From contig JAJZIF010000087.1 of the NCBI GenBank assembly GCA_021810735.1, forward strand, positions 1-10,564: a stretch of DNA of 10,564 nucleotides, written 5' to 3'. The DNA is from Acidobacteriota bacterium (GTDB lineage: Bacteria > Acidobacteriota > Terriglobia > Terriglobales > Acidobacteriaceae). The translations under genes were made by a program, and so were the position numbers. The notes under the pieces are model-generated. The model saw only the letters and a list, made by a program, of their open reading frames with translations. It searched no databases and had not been told where the DNA came from. This document shows positions 1 to 6,617 of this stretch, in pieces. The stretch's first letter is position 1. The number at the start of each line of letters is the position of its first letter.

Positions 1-50
1 TCCTCATCGCTCACATCGCTCGGATATTCCGTCCAATACTGCTTCCCCAT
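1..50 (-). CDS. IS5-family transposase, N-terminal fragment (runs off the window)
   Basis: The minus-strand frame from ATG at 50 reads MGKQYWTEYPSDVSDE and continues past base 1. The YPSDVSDEEW-type opening is characteristic of IS5-family DDE transposases, which commonly begin with a (Y/H)PSDLTDEQW-like segment. Only 16 complete codons are visible, so the catalytic DDE residues and the intactness of the gene cannot be judged. Three overlapping ATGs (58, 54, 50) are present. Only the one at 50 opens this frame, and its ribosome-binding site is poor. The family call rests on this short motif plus the IS5-like terminal sequence at 110-124. Confidence 0.6.
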   Translation of the reverse strand, partial: MGKQYWTEYPSDVSDE

Positions 51-124
51 CCATCCATGCTGCGCGAGAACAATACCGCCGCGGCGGCCAAATTAACCGC
101 AGGTATAAAGTTCATAACAGGCTC
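1..124 (-). mobile_element. End of an IS5-family insertion sequence (truncated by window edge)
   Basis: Read on the minus strand, the outer end begins GAGCCTGTTATGAAC (plus 110-124). This resembles the GAGxCTGTT-type terminal inverted repeats of the IS427/IS1031 subgroups of IS5. The transposase start lies 74 bases inside that end, a normal spacing for a one-ORF IS5 element. The plus-strand bases just outside are TAG (125-127), compatible with the short TA/TNA/CTAG targets of these subgroups. The other end and the target duplication are outside the window, so the boundary is inferred from the terminal motif alone. A perfect 12-bp palindrome, CCGCCGCGGCGG (76-87), lies between end and gene. 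Confidence 0.6.
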
Positions 125-240
125 TAGAGCTCGGCCGACGCGACTAGCTTTCTGACCACAGAAAGGCGTATCTATTTACCTGAATCCGCGTGAAAACAGG
201 TGATTTGTTGAGCTCAAGAGGGCCTATTCGCGAGATCTGG

Positions 241-278
241 TTAGAGTGCCCTCTAAAGAGGTGAAGCGGTTCGCCTCT
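241..278. repeat. Two back-to-back inverted repeats upstream of the fucosidase
   Basis: TTAGAG/CTCTAA (241-246 and 251-256, loop TGCC) is followed with no gap by AGAGGTGAA/TTCGCCTCT (257-265 and 270-278, loop GCGG, 9 pairs including one G-T). Two abutting short hairpins in an intergenic region could be an operator pair, a structured leader or the remnant of a terminator. There is no downstream T-run, so a Rho-independent terminator is unlikely. Confidence 0.45.
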
Positions 279-327
279 GCGGTGATCGCTGTAAATCTCC
301 TCCATGAAAATATATCAGCTACTTTCA

Positions 328-357
328 TTGACAAAGTATCTATTTTAAGAATAGAAA
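328..357 (+). promoter_or_regulatory. Candidate sigma70-type promoter for the fucosidase gene
   Basis: A perfect TTGACA (328-333) is followed after 18 bases by TAGAAA (352-357), a 4/6 match to TATAAT, in an A+T-rich stretch. This would give a leader of roughly 190 bases before ATG 552. The same -35 sequence is part of CATTGACAAA (326-335), which resembles motifs upstream of the mutarotase gene, so a repressor bound there would block it. The -10 match is weak and no transcription data exist here. Confidence 0.3.
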
Positions 358-551
358 AATAGTTCAGAAATGAATCTTGCTTTCTCCGGCAACCAAATCT
401 CGGGAACAATCAAGTTGTGGAATCAACGCGGATCGGGCAAACGTACGGAGATCAGCTAAGTAGCAATATTACGCAGAATGTCATGGGCTCCTTTCTAAAG
501 GGGAGAAGTCAGTCGCGGACGAATCAGGACGATTTCACGGAGATCGCAAAC

Positions 552-1919
552 ATGGATTCCTTCCAGTTATCACGTCGGAACCTTTTGATAGGAGCCGGTG
601 CTTCCTTGGCGGCAATGGCTGCTGGTGGTCCGGCGGCTGCAACTGCCGCTGATCAGAAATCGAATCCGCAGATGGTCCATGCAGTGACAGGCCCGCAACC
701 TGGCGACGCCACTCGCGCAGAGCGTATGCAATGGTGGCATGCGGCGAAGTTCGGAATGTTCGTCCACTTTGGCGCATATAGTCAAATAGCCCGTGCAGAA
801 TGGATCATGAACCAGGAGGCCATCCGCGTCAGCGAATATGCTCCTCATGCCAGGCTGTTCACTCCGCTGGCGAATTGCCCGCGCACCTGGGCGAAACTGG
901 CCAAACAGGCCGGCATGAAGTATATGGTGATGACTACCAAACATCATGAAGGCTTCTGCAACTTTGACACCAAGCTCACCAATTACTCAGCGCCCAATCA
1001 GGGGCCGGGAAGAGATCTCGTCCGTGAATATGTAGACGCTGCTCGTGCCGAAGGTCTGAGAGTCGGCTTCTATTATTCGCTGATGGACTGGCACCATCCC
1101 GATGGCGCCAAGTGTGCTACGGATGAGGCGGCGCGCCAACGCTTTGTCACATATACTCATGGACTTGTCCGGGAACTAATGACCAACTACGGCAAGGTGG
1201 ATGTACTTTGGTATGACGTGGACTGGCCGTTAAGCGCAGCAGGCTGGGAGTCCGTTCGGATGAATAAGATGGTCTTTGATTTACAACCGGAAATCATCAT
1301 CAATAACCGCAATGGTCTGCAGGGGGATTTCTCCACGCCCGAGCAGCACATCACTGCGGAAACCGGTGGCCGTGCGTGGGAGTCCTGCATGACATTGAAC
1401 GACAGTTGGGGCTACCAGCGGGCTGATGACAACTGGAAGAGTGCAAAGACGATCGTGAGGAATTTGATAACGTGCGCTCGTGGTGGTGGAAATTATCTCC
1501 TTAACATCGGTCCCCGCAACGATGGCTCCGTACCTGAACCCTCTGTGCGTGTTCTTACAGAGGTGGGTCAATGGATGGCCAGCAATGGCGACACGATCTA
1601 TGAATCGGACCCGTGTCAGGTAAGCCAGTCTACCTATGCGAACTTCACTCGGAAGGGCAACACGCTCTATATGCATGTACACTTCTGGCCGGGTGAATAC
1701 GTGGCGATCAGCGGCCTAAGGACGGGCGTCAAGTCTGCCCGCATACTCAAGACCGGGCAGCAGTTGAAGTTCACTCAAAACCGCTTTCAGACACGTTTTC
1801 CTGGACTGCCGCAGGACGCGCCGGACGCTCCGGTAACTACACTCGCCATCGAATGCGAGTCCGAACCCACCCAGAACACGATCTTTGTCCGTAAAGAGAT
1901 GCCGCGAGAGGGAATATAG
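552..1919 (+). CDS. Tat-exported alpha-L-fucosidase, glycoside hydrolase family 29
   Basis: Retaining exo-alpha-L-fucosidase that removes terminal L-fucose from glycans, probably in the periplasm or outside the cell. Start: ATG 552 has GGAG at 539-542, 9 bases upstream, and puts the twin-arginine motif (SRRNLLIGAGASLAAMAA) near residue 7. The frame is open from GTG 417, which would bury the signal about 50 residues in. From 552 the protein is 455 residues. GH29 hallmarks in order: WWHAAKFGMFVHFGAYS near residues 61-77, the KHHEGF motif (about 130-135), VGFYYSLMDWHHPD (171-184) and VDVLWYDVDW (216-225), whose Asp222 aligns with the family nucleophile. NWKSAKTIVRNL and GGNYLLNIGPRNDG close the barrel, followed by a short beta-rich tail. 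A Glu in the ETGGRAWESC stretch (270 or 277) may be the acid/base, which varies in GH29. First gene of the locus; a second, divergent GH29 follows 224 bases later. Confidence 0.9.
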   Translation: MDSFQLSRRNLLIGAGASLAAMAAGGPAAATAADQKSNPQMVHAVTGPQPGDATRAERMQWWHAAKFGMFVHFGAYSQIARAEWIMNQEAIRVSEYAPHARLFTPLANCPRTWAKLAKQAGMKYMVMTTKHHEGFCNFDTKLTNYSAPNQGPGRDLVREYVDAARAEGLRVGFYYSLMDWHHPDGAKCATDEAARQRFVTYTHGLVRELMTNYGKVDVLWYDVDWPLSAAGWESVRMNKMVFDLQPEIIINNRNGLQGDFSTPEQHITAETGGRAWESCMTLNDSWGYQRADDNWKSAKTIVRNLITCARGGGNYLLNIGPRNDGSVPEPSVRVLTEVGQWMASNGDTIYESDPCQVSQSTYANFTRKGNTLYMHVHFWPGEYVAISGLRTGVKSARILKTGQQLKFTQNRFQTRFPGLPQDAPDAPVTTLAIECESEPTQNTIFVRKEMPREGI

Positions 1920-1936
1920 GTGCTTGTCCGGTCCAC

Positions 1937-1982
1937 GGAACGTTCCACAACTCCGGAAACGCAATCTCACTGATAAACAATT
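1937..1982. promoter_or_regulatory. Palindrome and operator-like motif between the two fucosidases
   Basis: The 224-base gap 1920-2143 holds a perfect palindrome GGAACGTTCC (1937-1946) and ACTGATAAACAATT (1969-1982). The latter matches ACTGATGACAAATT (6207-6220) upstream of the mutarotase at 11 of 14 positions. No convincing terminator is visible. The second fucosidase may therefore be read through from the first or have its own weak promoter. Regulatory meaning is inference only. Confidence 0.25.
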
Positions 1983-2143
1983 ATGATTGCACAGGTTAAA
2001 CCTCTCCCCAACGACCATCATCCGCTACGCCTGTCAATGGAGTGCTTTGACCTCGGACATGGAAGGCCACGTTACCGCATCACGATTGCGCTCTGTGAGT
2101 TGTCCTGCCGAGATACTATTTCGAAATTGAGGAGATTCGATCG

Positions 2144-3949
2144 ATGAAGCGAAGGGATTTCTGCAAACTGATCGGTTCGGCCGCGGCGGCGGCCGCCATG
2201 CCGGCGTCAGCGCAAGCAAGCGGAGATACGGGATCACCCACAGGCGGTGGATTCGACAAGTTCACGGAAGACTACGCCCAATTCTGTGCGACACCGGCTG
2301 ACCAGAGAGTTTTTTATGCGTTGCAAAATGGAAAGATTGTAAAAGAAAAACTCAACGAGCAAACCTGGAGCCCGACGGGCTGGGGCAAGCCACCGGAACT
2401 GCCCATCCCCGGAGGATCTTGGGACGGTGTGCCGATGGATTCTCCCATCGCCGATTTAAGTGGCAGCGGCCAGTATAAGCCAACGTGGGATTCGCTGCTC
2501 CAGTATGACGCTCCGGAATGGTATCGCGACGCGAAGTTCGGCATCTGGGCCCACTGGAGCCCCCAATGCGTGCCGGAGAATGGCGACTGGTATGCGCGCA
2601 ACATGTACATGCAGGGGTCCAAACAATATGGCAATCAGCTGGCGCATTACGGCCACCCTTCAAAGTTTGGATACAAAGACCTGTGCCCGCAATGGACACT
2701 GCTCAACTGGCAACCCGAGGAACTGATCGAGCGTTATAAAAAAGCAGGCGCCAAACTGTTCATCGCCCTGGCGAACCATCACGATAGCTTCGATGCCTGG
2801 AACTCCAAACACCAGCCATGGAATGCGCAGAACATTGGCCCTCATCGCGATGTGGTCGGCATCTGGGCGGCAGCGGCGCGCAAGCAGGAGATGCGATTCG
2901 GCGTAACCATCCACCAGGCGCGCAACTGGTGGTGGTTTCAGACCTCGCACGGCGCCGACAAAACAGGCCCGCTCGCAGGCGTCCCTTACGATGGCGATCT
3001 GACTGCAGACGAGGGAAAGAACCAATGGTGGCAAGGCTACGATCCACAGCGGCTGTATGGAGCCAAACACCCGGCTGACGCGCTGCCCGATGTTTCTTAC
3101 GTGAAGAACTTCTACGACCGGACACGCGATCTGATCGACCAGCACGATCCGGACCTGGTCTACTTTGACAACTCACTGCTTCCGCTGGGATGGGGCGGCA
3201 TGAACATCGGCGCGTATTTCTACAACCGCAACCTAAGCACTCACGGCGGAAAGATGGAAGCCGTGCTGACTGGCAAGCAGGTCCCGGATCGACTTGCAAA
3301 GGCGCTGGTCGCCGACTATGAACGCGGTCTTACCAGCCAGATTATGCCGTATCCGTGGCAGTCGGAGACCTGCATTGGCGATTGGCACTACAATCGCGCG
3401 CTGTTCGATCACCCGGGAGAATACGGGGGCTACCTTCAGCCCAGGGACGTAATTCACTGGATGATCGACACCGTCAGCAAGAACGGCACCTTCATCCTCA
3501 ACATTCCCGGAAAGCCCGACGGCACCATCGATCGCAAGGAGATCGCGGTCCTCGACAAGATCACGGACTGGATGCAGGTCAATGGCGAAGCCATCTACGC
3601 CACGCGGCCATGGAAGGTCTATGGCGAGGGACCGGACATGGTGAAGAGCGGATCATTCCAGGGCACCAGCATCAGTAAACTTGGCCCCCGGGACATCCGG
3701 TTTACGCGGAACAAAGCCAACACAGTGATTTATGCCATTGTGCTCGGTTGGCCGGCAGATGCGGTCACGATACAGGCGCTGGGAACCGCATCGCCCAACA
3801 ATCCCGGCAAGATCCAACAGGTTCAATTGCTAGGAACAGAAGAGAGGCTGAGCTGGAAGCAAACTGCCGAGGGGCTGCGGGTGGAACTGCCAAAAAGCTA
3901 TCAACCGAAGACGGACTACGCGGCAGCTCTGAAAGTTTCGCTGACCTGA
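2144..3949 (+). CDS. Second Tat-exported alpha-L-fucosidase-like enzyme, GH29
   Basis: Predicted GH29 exo-fucosidase, 601 residues, divergent from the upstream one. Start ATG 2144 has GAGGAG at 2129-2134, 9 bases upstream. The N-terminus MKRRDFCKLIG followed by an Ala-rich core and ASAQAS is a textbook Tat signal with a cleavage-like site near residue 24. About 100 residues precede the barrel, more than in the first enzyme. GH29 motifs: WYRDAKFGIWAHWSP (126-140), LANHHDSFDAWNSKHQPWN (209-227, the HH motif), GVTIHQARNWWW (253-264) and DLVYFDNSLLP (337-347), with Asp342 as the likely nucleophile. SETCIGDWHYN (407-417) may hold the acid/base Glu408. GTFILNIPGKPDG (448-460) closes the barrel and a beta-rich tail follows. 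A Trp-rich insert at about 262-306 may shape a different substrate pocket. Substrate may be a differently linked fucoside or another deoxy-sugar or galactoside; family call is firm, specificity open. Confidence 0.88.
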   Translation: MKRRDFCKLIGSAAAAAAMPASAQASGDTGSPTGGGFDKFTEDYAQFCATPADQRVFYALQNGKIVKEKLNEQTWSPTGWGKPPELPIPGGSWDGVPMDSPIADLSGSGQYKPTWDSLLQYDAPEWYRDAKFGIWAHWSPQCVPENGDWYARNMYMQGSKQYGNQLAHYGHPSKFGYKDLCPQWTLLNWQPEELIERYKKAGAKLFIALANHHDSFDAWNSKHQPWNAQNIGPHRDVVGIWAAAARKQEMRFGVTIHQARNWWWFQTSHGADKTGPLAGVPYDGDLTADEGKNQWWQGYDPQRLYGAKHPADALPDVSYVKNFYDRTRDLIDQHDPDLVYFDNSLLPLGWGGMNIGAYFYNRNLSTHGGKMEAVLTGKQVPDRLAKALVADYERGLTSQIMPYPWQSETCIGDWHYNRALFDHPGEYGGYLQPRDVIHWMIDTVSKNGTFILNIPGKPDGTIDRKEIAVLDKITDWMQVNGEAIYATRPWKVYGEGPDMVKSGSFQGTSISKLGPRDIRFTRNKANTVIYAIVLGWPADAVTIQALGTASPNNPGKIQQVQLLGTEERLSWKQTAEGLRVELPKSYQPKTDYAAALKVSLT

Positions 3950-4012
3950 TTCAGGCGTGCCGGCAGGCGTGAACAGAACCGGAAGTGTCGCAATAAGGCA
4001 ACGAATGCCTGA

Positions 4013-4050
4013 TCGCCGATTTATTTGCCGGTCGCCGATTTATTTGCCGG
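4013..4050. repeat. Perfect 19-bp tandem duplication
   Basis: The unit tcgccgatttatttgccgg occurs twice without a gap (4013-4031 and 4032-4050). A shorter direct repeat, CAGGCGTG, sits just after the fucosidase stop (3952-3959 and 3964-3971). Both lie in the gap 3950-4273 between the second fucosidase and the oxidoreductase, where no gene is visible. A perfect two-copy repeat suggests recent slippage; tandem operator copies are also possible. Confidence 0.8.
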
Positions 4051-4134
4051 TCAGATGGATAGCGCTCTGGGAGCAAATTCTCCTCGCTTGCGGTGCGCGC
4101 TTCCTGACCGCAGCCATTGCGGCTAGGATAGGAT

Positions 4135-4164
4135 AAAGCGGCGCTTCGCAAGAGCCGCTTTTGT
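4135..4164 (+). terminator. Terminator-like hairpin upstream of the oxidoreductase
   Basis: AAAGCGGC (4135-4142) pairs with GCCGCTTT (4154-4161). The inner CTT/AAG pair extends the stem around a CGC loop after one mismatch, and a short T-run (TTTT, 4159-4162) follows. The run is only four Ts, so termination may be partial. It lies 186 bases after the second fucosidase stop and 110 before the next start, a sensible place to separate the fucosidase transcript from the dehydrogenase transcript. A weaker hairpin, CCGCA/TGCGG (4108-4122), lies just upstream. Confidence 0.45.
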
Positions 4165-4273
4165 GCAACAAAGCGCTCGATGTAGAAATGGATTTCAGTG
4201 TGATGAACTAAGCGCGATCTGGAGCCGATGGATCAATTCGTCATTGCAAATTCCAAAACAAAATCCCAAAACA

Positions 4274-5353
4274 ATGGATCCGATCTCACTCGTGAATCAA
4301 AAAACGCCCCCGCTGCCGAACGAGTCCCGCCCGATCGTGATCGTGGGTGCCGGCAATGTCGTCCAGAACGCCCATTTGCCGGCGTATCGGAAAGCTGGGT
4401 TTCCTGTAGCGGCCATCGTCGACCTGGATTTGGAAAAGGCCAGCCGTTTGGCTGCGGAAAACGGCATCGGTCTGGCCACAACTTCGCTTTCTGAAGCCAT
4501 AGATCGCGCTCCAAAGAAATCCGTTTTCGACATTGCCGTACCGGCGGCGATGTTGCCGAAATTGTTGCCGCTGCTCCCCGATGGCAGTGCCGTATTGATG
4601 CAAAAGCCGATGGGAGAGACGATCGAAGAGGCTGAAATCATTCTGTCGATCTGCCGAAAAAAGCGATTGACGGCCGCGGTGAATTTCCAATTGCGCTGGG
4701 CTCCCAATATGCTCGCGGCAACCGGCTTGCGCGACGCCGGGATGCTGGGAGCGGTGCATGACATGGAGGTGCAAGTCAATGTGCATCAGCCATGGGAGAT
4801 TTGGCCATTTCTGGCGAATGCGCCTAGATTGGAAATTCTGTATCACAGCATTCATTACATCGACCTGATGCGCTCATGGCTGGGAGACCCGCAGGGTGTG
4901 TATGCGAAAACTGTGCGCAACCCTCGGACGCCAAATCTAGCCGCGACAAAAAGCGTCATTGTTCTCGATTACGGAGACTGGAAACGCGCTTACATTGCGA
5001 CCAACCACAGCCATGATTTTGGTCCGGCTTTGCAGCGGAGCTACATCCAGTGGGAGGGAACCGAAGGCGCGGTTCGCGCGAAAATGGGCGTGAACCTCAA
5101 TTATCCCGTTGGAGAACCGGATACACTGGAGTACGTCCAACACGGGAAACCGATGCGGTTGCTCCCGATACAAGGAAATTGGTTTCCCGATGCTTTTATG
5201 GGATCCATGGGCTCGCTCCAGGCACACGTGGAAGGAACGACAGACGTTCTTCCGGCAAGCGTGGAAGATGCCATTAAGACCATGCGCATCGTGGAAGCAG
5301 CCTATCGATCGAGCCGCCGTGGTGGTGAGCCCATCCCAATCGCAGAGCCATAA
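4274..5353 (+). CDS. Gfo/Idh/MocA-family NAD(P)-dependent oxidoreductase
   Basis: Probable cytoplasmic sugar dehydrogenase, 359 residues from ATG 4274, the usual family length. The frame is open back to GTG 4163, but that start overlaps the terminator-like hairpin and adds 37 residues in front of the Rossmann fold. ATG 4274 lacks a clear ribosome-binding site, so the start is not certain. IVIVGAGNVVQNAHLPAYRKAGF (residues 21-43) is the nucleotide-binding beta-alpha unit, with VDLDLEKA after it. MQKPMGETIEEAE (109-121) is the EKP motif with Gln for Glu and the catalytic Lys111 kept. YHSIHYIDLMRSWLG (190-204) matches the family DxGxHxID segment; His194 is kept but the usual Asp is Tyr190. It is probably co-transcribed with the SDR gene 21 bases downstream. 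Substrate unknown; L-fucose or an L-fucose derivative is inferred from context. Confidence 0.8.
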   Translation: MDPISLVNQKTPPLPNESRPIVIVGAGNVVQNAHLPAYRKAGFPVAAIVDLDLEKASRLAAENGIGLATTSLSEAIDRAPKKSVFDIAVPAAMLPKLLPLLPDGSAVLMQKPMGETIEEAEIILSICRKKRLTAAVNFQLRWAPNMLAATGLRDAGMLGAVHDMEVQVNVHQPWEIWPFLANAPRLEILYHSIHYIDLMRSWLGDPQGVYAKTVRNPRTPNLAATKSVIVLDYGDWKRAYIATNHSHDFGPALQRSYIQWEGTEGAVRAKMGVNLNYPVGEPDTLEYVQHGKPMRLLPIQGNWFPDAFMGSMGSLQAHVEGTTDVLPASVEDAIKTMRIVEAAYRSSRRGGEPIPIAEP

Positions 5354-5374
5354 CCCAAAGGGAGAATTCCAGGC

Positions 5375-6133
5375 ATGAACGACAGAGAACAGCCTTACAG
5401 ACTGGACGGCAAAGTCGCCCTTGTTACAGGCGGCGCCAGCGGCATTGGTGCGGCAACATGCAGAACGCTTGCGCAGGCCGGCGCACATGTCTTGATCGCA
5501 GACCTGAATGTGGAGGCTGCGACAAAGCTTGCGTCCTCGCTCTCATCCGCAAAGGCAGTCCACATGGACGTGACTGCAGCAGACTCCATTCAGGCGGTCA
5601 CTTCTGGGCTATCAAAACTGGATATTCTGGTGAACAATGCGGGCATCGGGTGCGTAGGCGACATCATGAAAACCTCCGAAGCCGATTTCGATCGCCTCAT
5701 GAACGTGAATGTACGCTCGGTTTATCTGGTTACGAAAGCGTCTCTGCCTCTTTTGCTCGCAACCCGGGGATGCATTGTCAATATCGGTTCCGTGGCGGGC
5801 TATGTCGGAGTGAAACAGCGGTTCGCTTACTGCACAAGCAAAGGTGCGATCCTTGCGATGACCCGGCAGTTGGCCGTCGACTATCCGAAGGAAATTCGCG
5901 TCAATTGCATAGCTCCCGGAACCGTAGACACTCCTTTCGTGGAAGGCTATCTGGAGAAATACCATGCACATGAAAAGGAGAAAATTCGTGCCGAATTGAT
6001 CTCCCGGCAACCTATCGGACGATTGGGCAAGCCGGAGGACGTGGCCCATCTGGTCCGGTATCTATGCTCGTCAGAAGCCGAATTTATCAATGGCGCCGTC
6101 TTGCCGATCGATGGAGGCTGGACCGCCGCATGA
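5375..6133 (+). CDS. SDR dehydrogenase, 2-keto-3-deoxy-L-fuconate dehydrogenase-like
   Basis: Classical short-chain dehydrogenase of 252 residues. GGGAG at 5360-5364 lies 10 bases before the ATG. Visible motifs: TGGASGIG (18-25) for cofactor binding, Asp43 at the end of strand 2 (favours NAD over NADP), NNAG (87-90) and the full catalytic tetrad Asn112, Ser139, Tyr152, Lys156 (YCTSK). PGTVDTP (181-187) follows, then RQPIGRLGKPEDVAHL (211-226) and a C-terminal IDGGWTAA. The PGTVDTP plus RQPxGRLG combination resembles 2-keto-3-deoxy-L-fuconate 4-dehydrogenase of the non-phosphorylative L-fucose route. This enzyme oxidises the intermediate to the 2,4-diketo acid. L-fucose 1-dehydrogenase is the main alternative. 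It follows the Gfo/Idh/MocA gene closely in one operon, and the fucosidase neighbours support a fucose role. Confidence 0.85.
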   Translation: MNDREQPYRLDGKVALVTGGASGIGAATCRTLAQAGAHVLIADLNVEAATKLASSLSSAKAVHMDVTAADSIQAVTSGLSKLDILVNNAGIGCVGDIMKTSEADFDRLMNVNVRSVYLVTKASLPLLLATRGCIVNIGSVAGYVGVKQRFAYCTSKGAILAMTRQLAVDYPKEIRVNCIAPGTVDTPFVEGYLEKYHAHEKEKIRAELISRQPIGRLGKPEDVAHLVRYLCSSEAEFINGAVLPIDGGWTAA

Positions 6134-6169
6134 ACCAATATACTGACGGTTGAAGTCGCACTACATCTT

Positions 6170-6218
6170 TTTGTCAAATGTCAGTCCACGTTAAAACTCG
6201 ATCTCTACTGATGACAAA
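6170..6218. promoter_or_regulatory. Composite inverted repeat, candidate operator before the mutarotase
   Basis: The left arm TTTGTCA (6170-6176), AATG, TCAGT (6181-6185) faces the right arm ACTGATGACAAA (6207-6218). The arms pair over 12 bases if the 4-base AATG bulge on the left is skipped. Spacing between arm centres is about three helical turns. TGACAAA also occurs at 329-335 upstream of the first fucosidase. This is consistent with binding by a dimeric regulator such as the IclR protein encoded at 7103, but no consensus is known for it, so the link is inference. Confidence 0.35.
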
Positions 6219-6278
6219 TTCTATTGGATGATTTTTTGGCGTCCGATACGGGAAATTGTCTCTCCAGAAAGTGAATAA

Positions 6279-6617
6279 ATGAAACGTTATTGCCTCACGT
6301 TAGACCTCAAAAGTGATCCCAAACTGATCGCGGAATACAAGCGGTATCACGAACACATCTGGCCTGAAGTTAAGGCCAGTCTTCATAATGCAGGAATTCT
6401 GGAAATGGAGATATATCTGCTAGAACAACGAATGTTCATGATTATGGAGGTGACCGACGCATTCTCATTTGATGCGAAGAAAAATGCAGATGAGAAAAAT
6501 GAAAAAGTACAGGAATGGGAGCACCTCATGAGTACTTTTCAGCAAGCACTTCCACAAGCAAAGCCTGGAGAGAAATGGCTGTTGATGGAAAATATCTTTC
6601 AATTATCGAAACAATAG
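6279..6617 (+). CDS. RhaM-family L-rhamnose/L-fucose mutarotase
   Basis: Small cytoplasmic sugar mutarotase (112 residues, usual family length) that interconverts alpha and beta anomers of a 6-deoxy-hexose, supplying the anomer used by the next enzyme. The segment AEYKRYHEHIWPEV (18-31) aligns with E. coli RhaM EEYQRRHNPIWPEL, so Tyr20 and His24 match its catalytic Tyr18 and His22. ILEMEIYLLEQRMFMIMEV (40-58) covers the central strands, and QEWEHLMSTFQQALP (78-92) matches the WW(x)YM helix region, with one of the usual Trp pair. In RhaM-family proteins the true substrate can be L-fucose; the two fucosidases favour that here. Upstream AGAAAG (6266-6271) is a weak ribosome-binding site. It lies 145 bases after the SDR gene, so it may have its own promoter. 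Base composition is more A+T-rich than the fucosidase genes. Confidence 0.85.
   Translation: MKRYCLTLDLKSDPKLIAEYKRYHEHIWPEVKASLHNAGILEMEIYLLEQRMFMIMEVTDAFSFDAKKNADEKNEKVQEWEHLMSTFQQALPQAKPGEKWLLMENIFQLSKQ

Larger units (their letters stand above)
125..551. other. Non-coding leader between IS5 end and first fucosidase
   Basis: No convincing gene is seen on either strand; a 61-codon minus-strand frame (224-409) has no recognisable motif. The stretch holds a perfect hairpin at 148-165 (CTTTCTG/CAGAAAG, 4-base loop), two abutting hairpins at 241-278 and a candidate promoter at 328-357. The fucosidase frame is open from GTG 417, and an in-frame ATG occurs at 483. The part before 552 codes for a hydrophilic stretch that would lie in front of the Tat signal, so it is read as leader rather than protein. 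Confidence 0.5.

Noticed and set aside
417..551. GTG 417 as start of the first fucosidase
   Set aside because: It would add 45 hydrophilic residues before the Tat motif. ATG 552 has GGAG at 9 bases and a normal signal length.
2660..3145. 161-codon and overlapping 179-codon minus-strand frames inside the second fucosidase
   Set aside because: Antisense shadows of a strongly supported GH29 gene, without motifs or ribosome-binding sites.
4163..4273. GTG 4163 as start of the Gfo/Idh/MocA gene
   Set aside because: The codon lies at the foot of the terminator-like hairpin and adds 37 residues not expected before the Rossmann fold.
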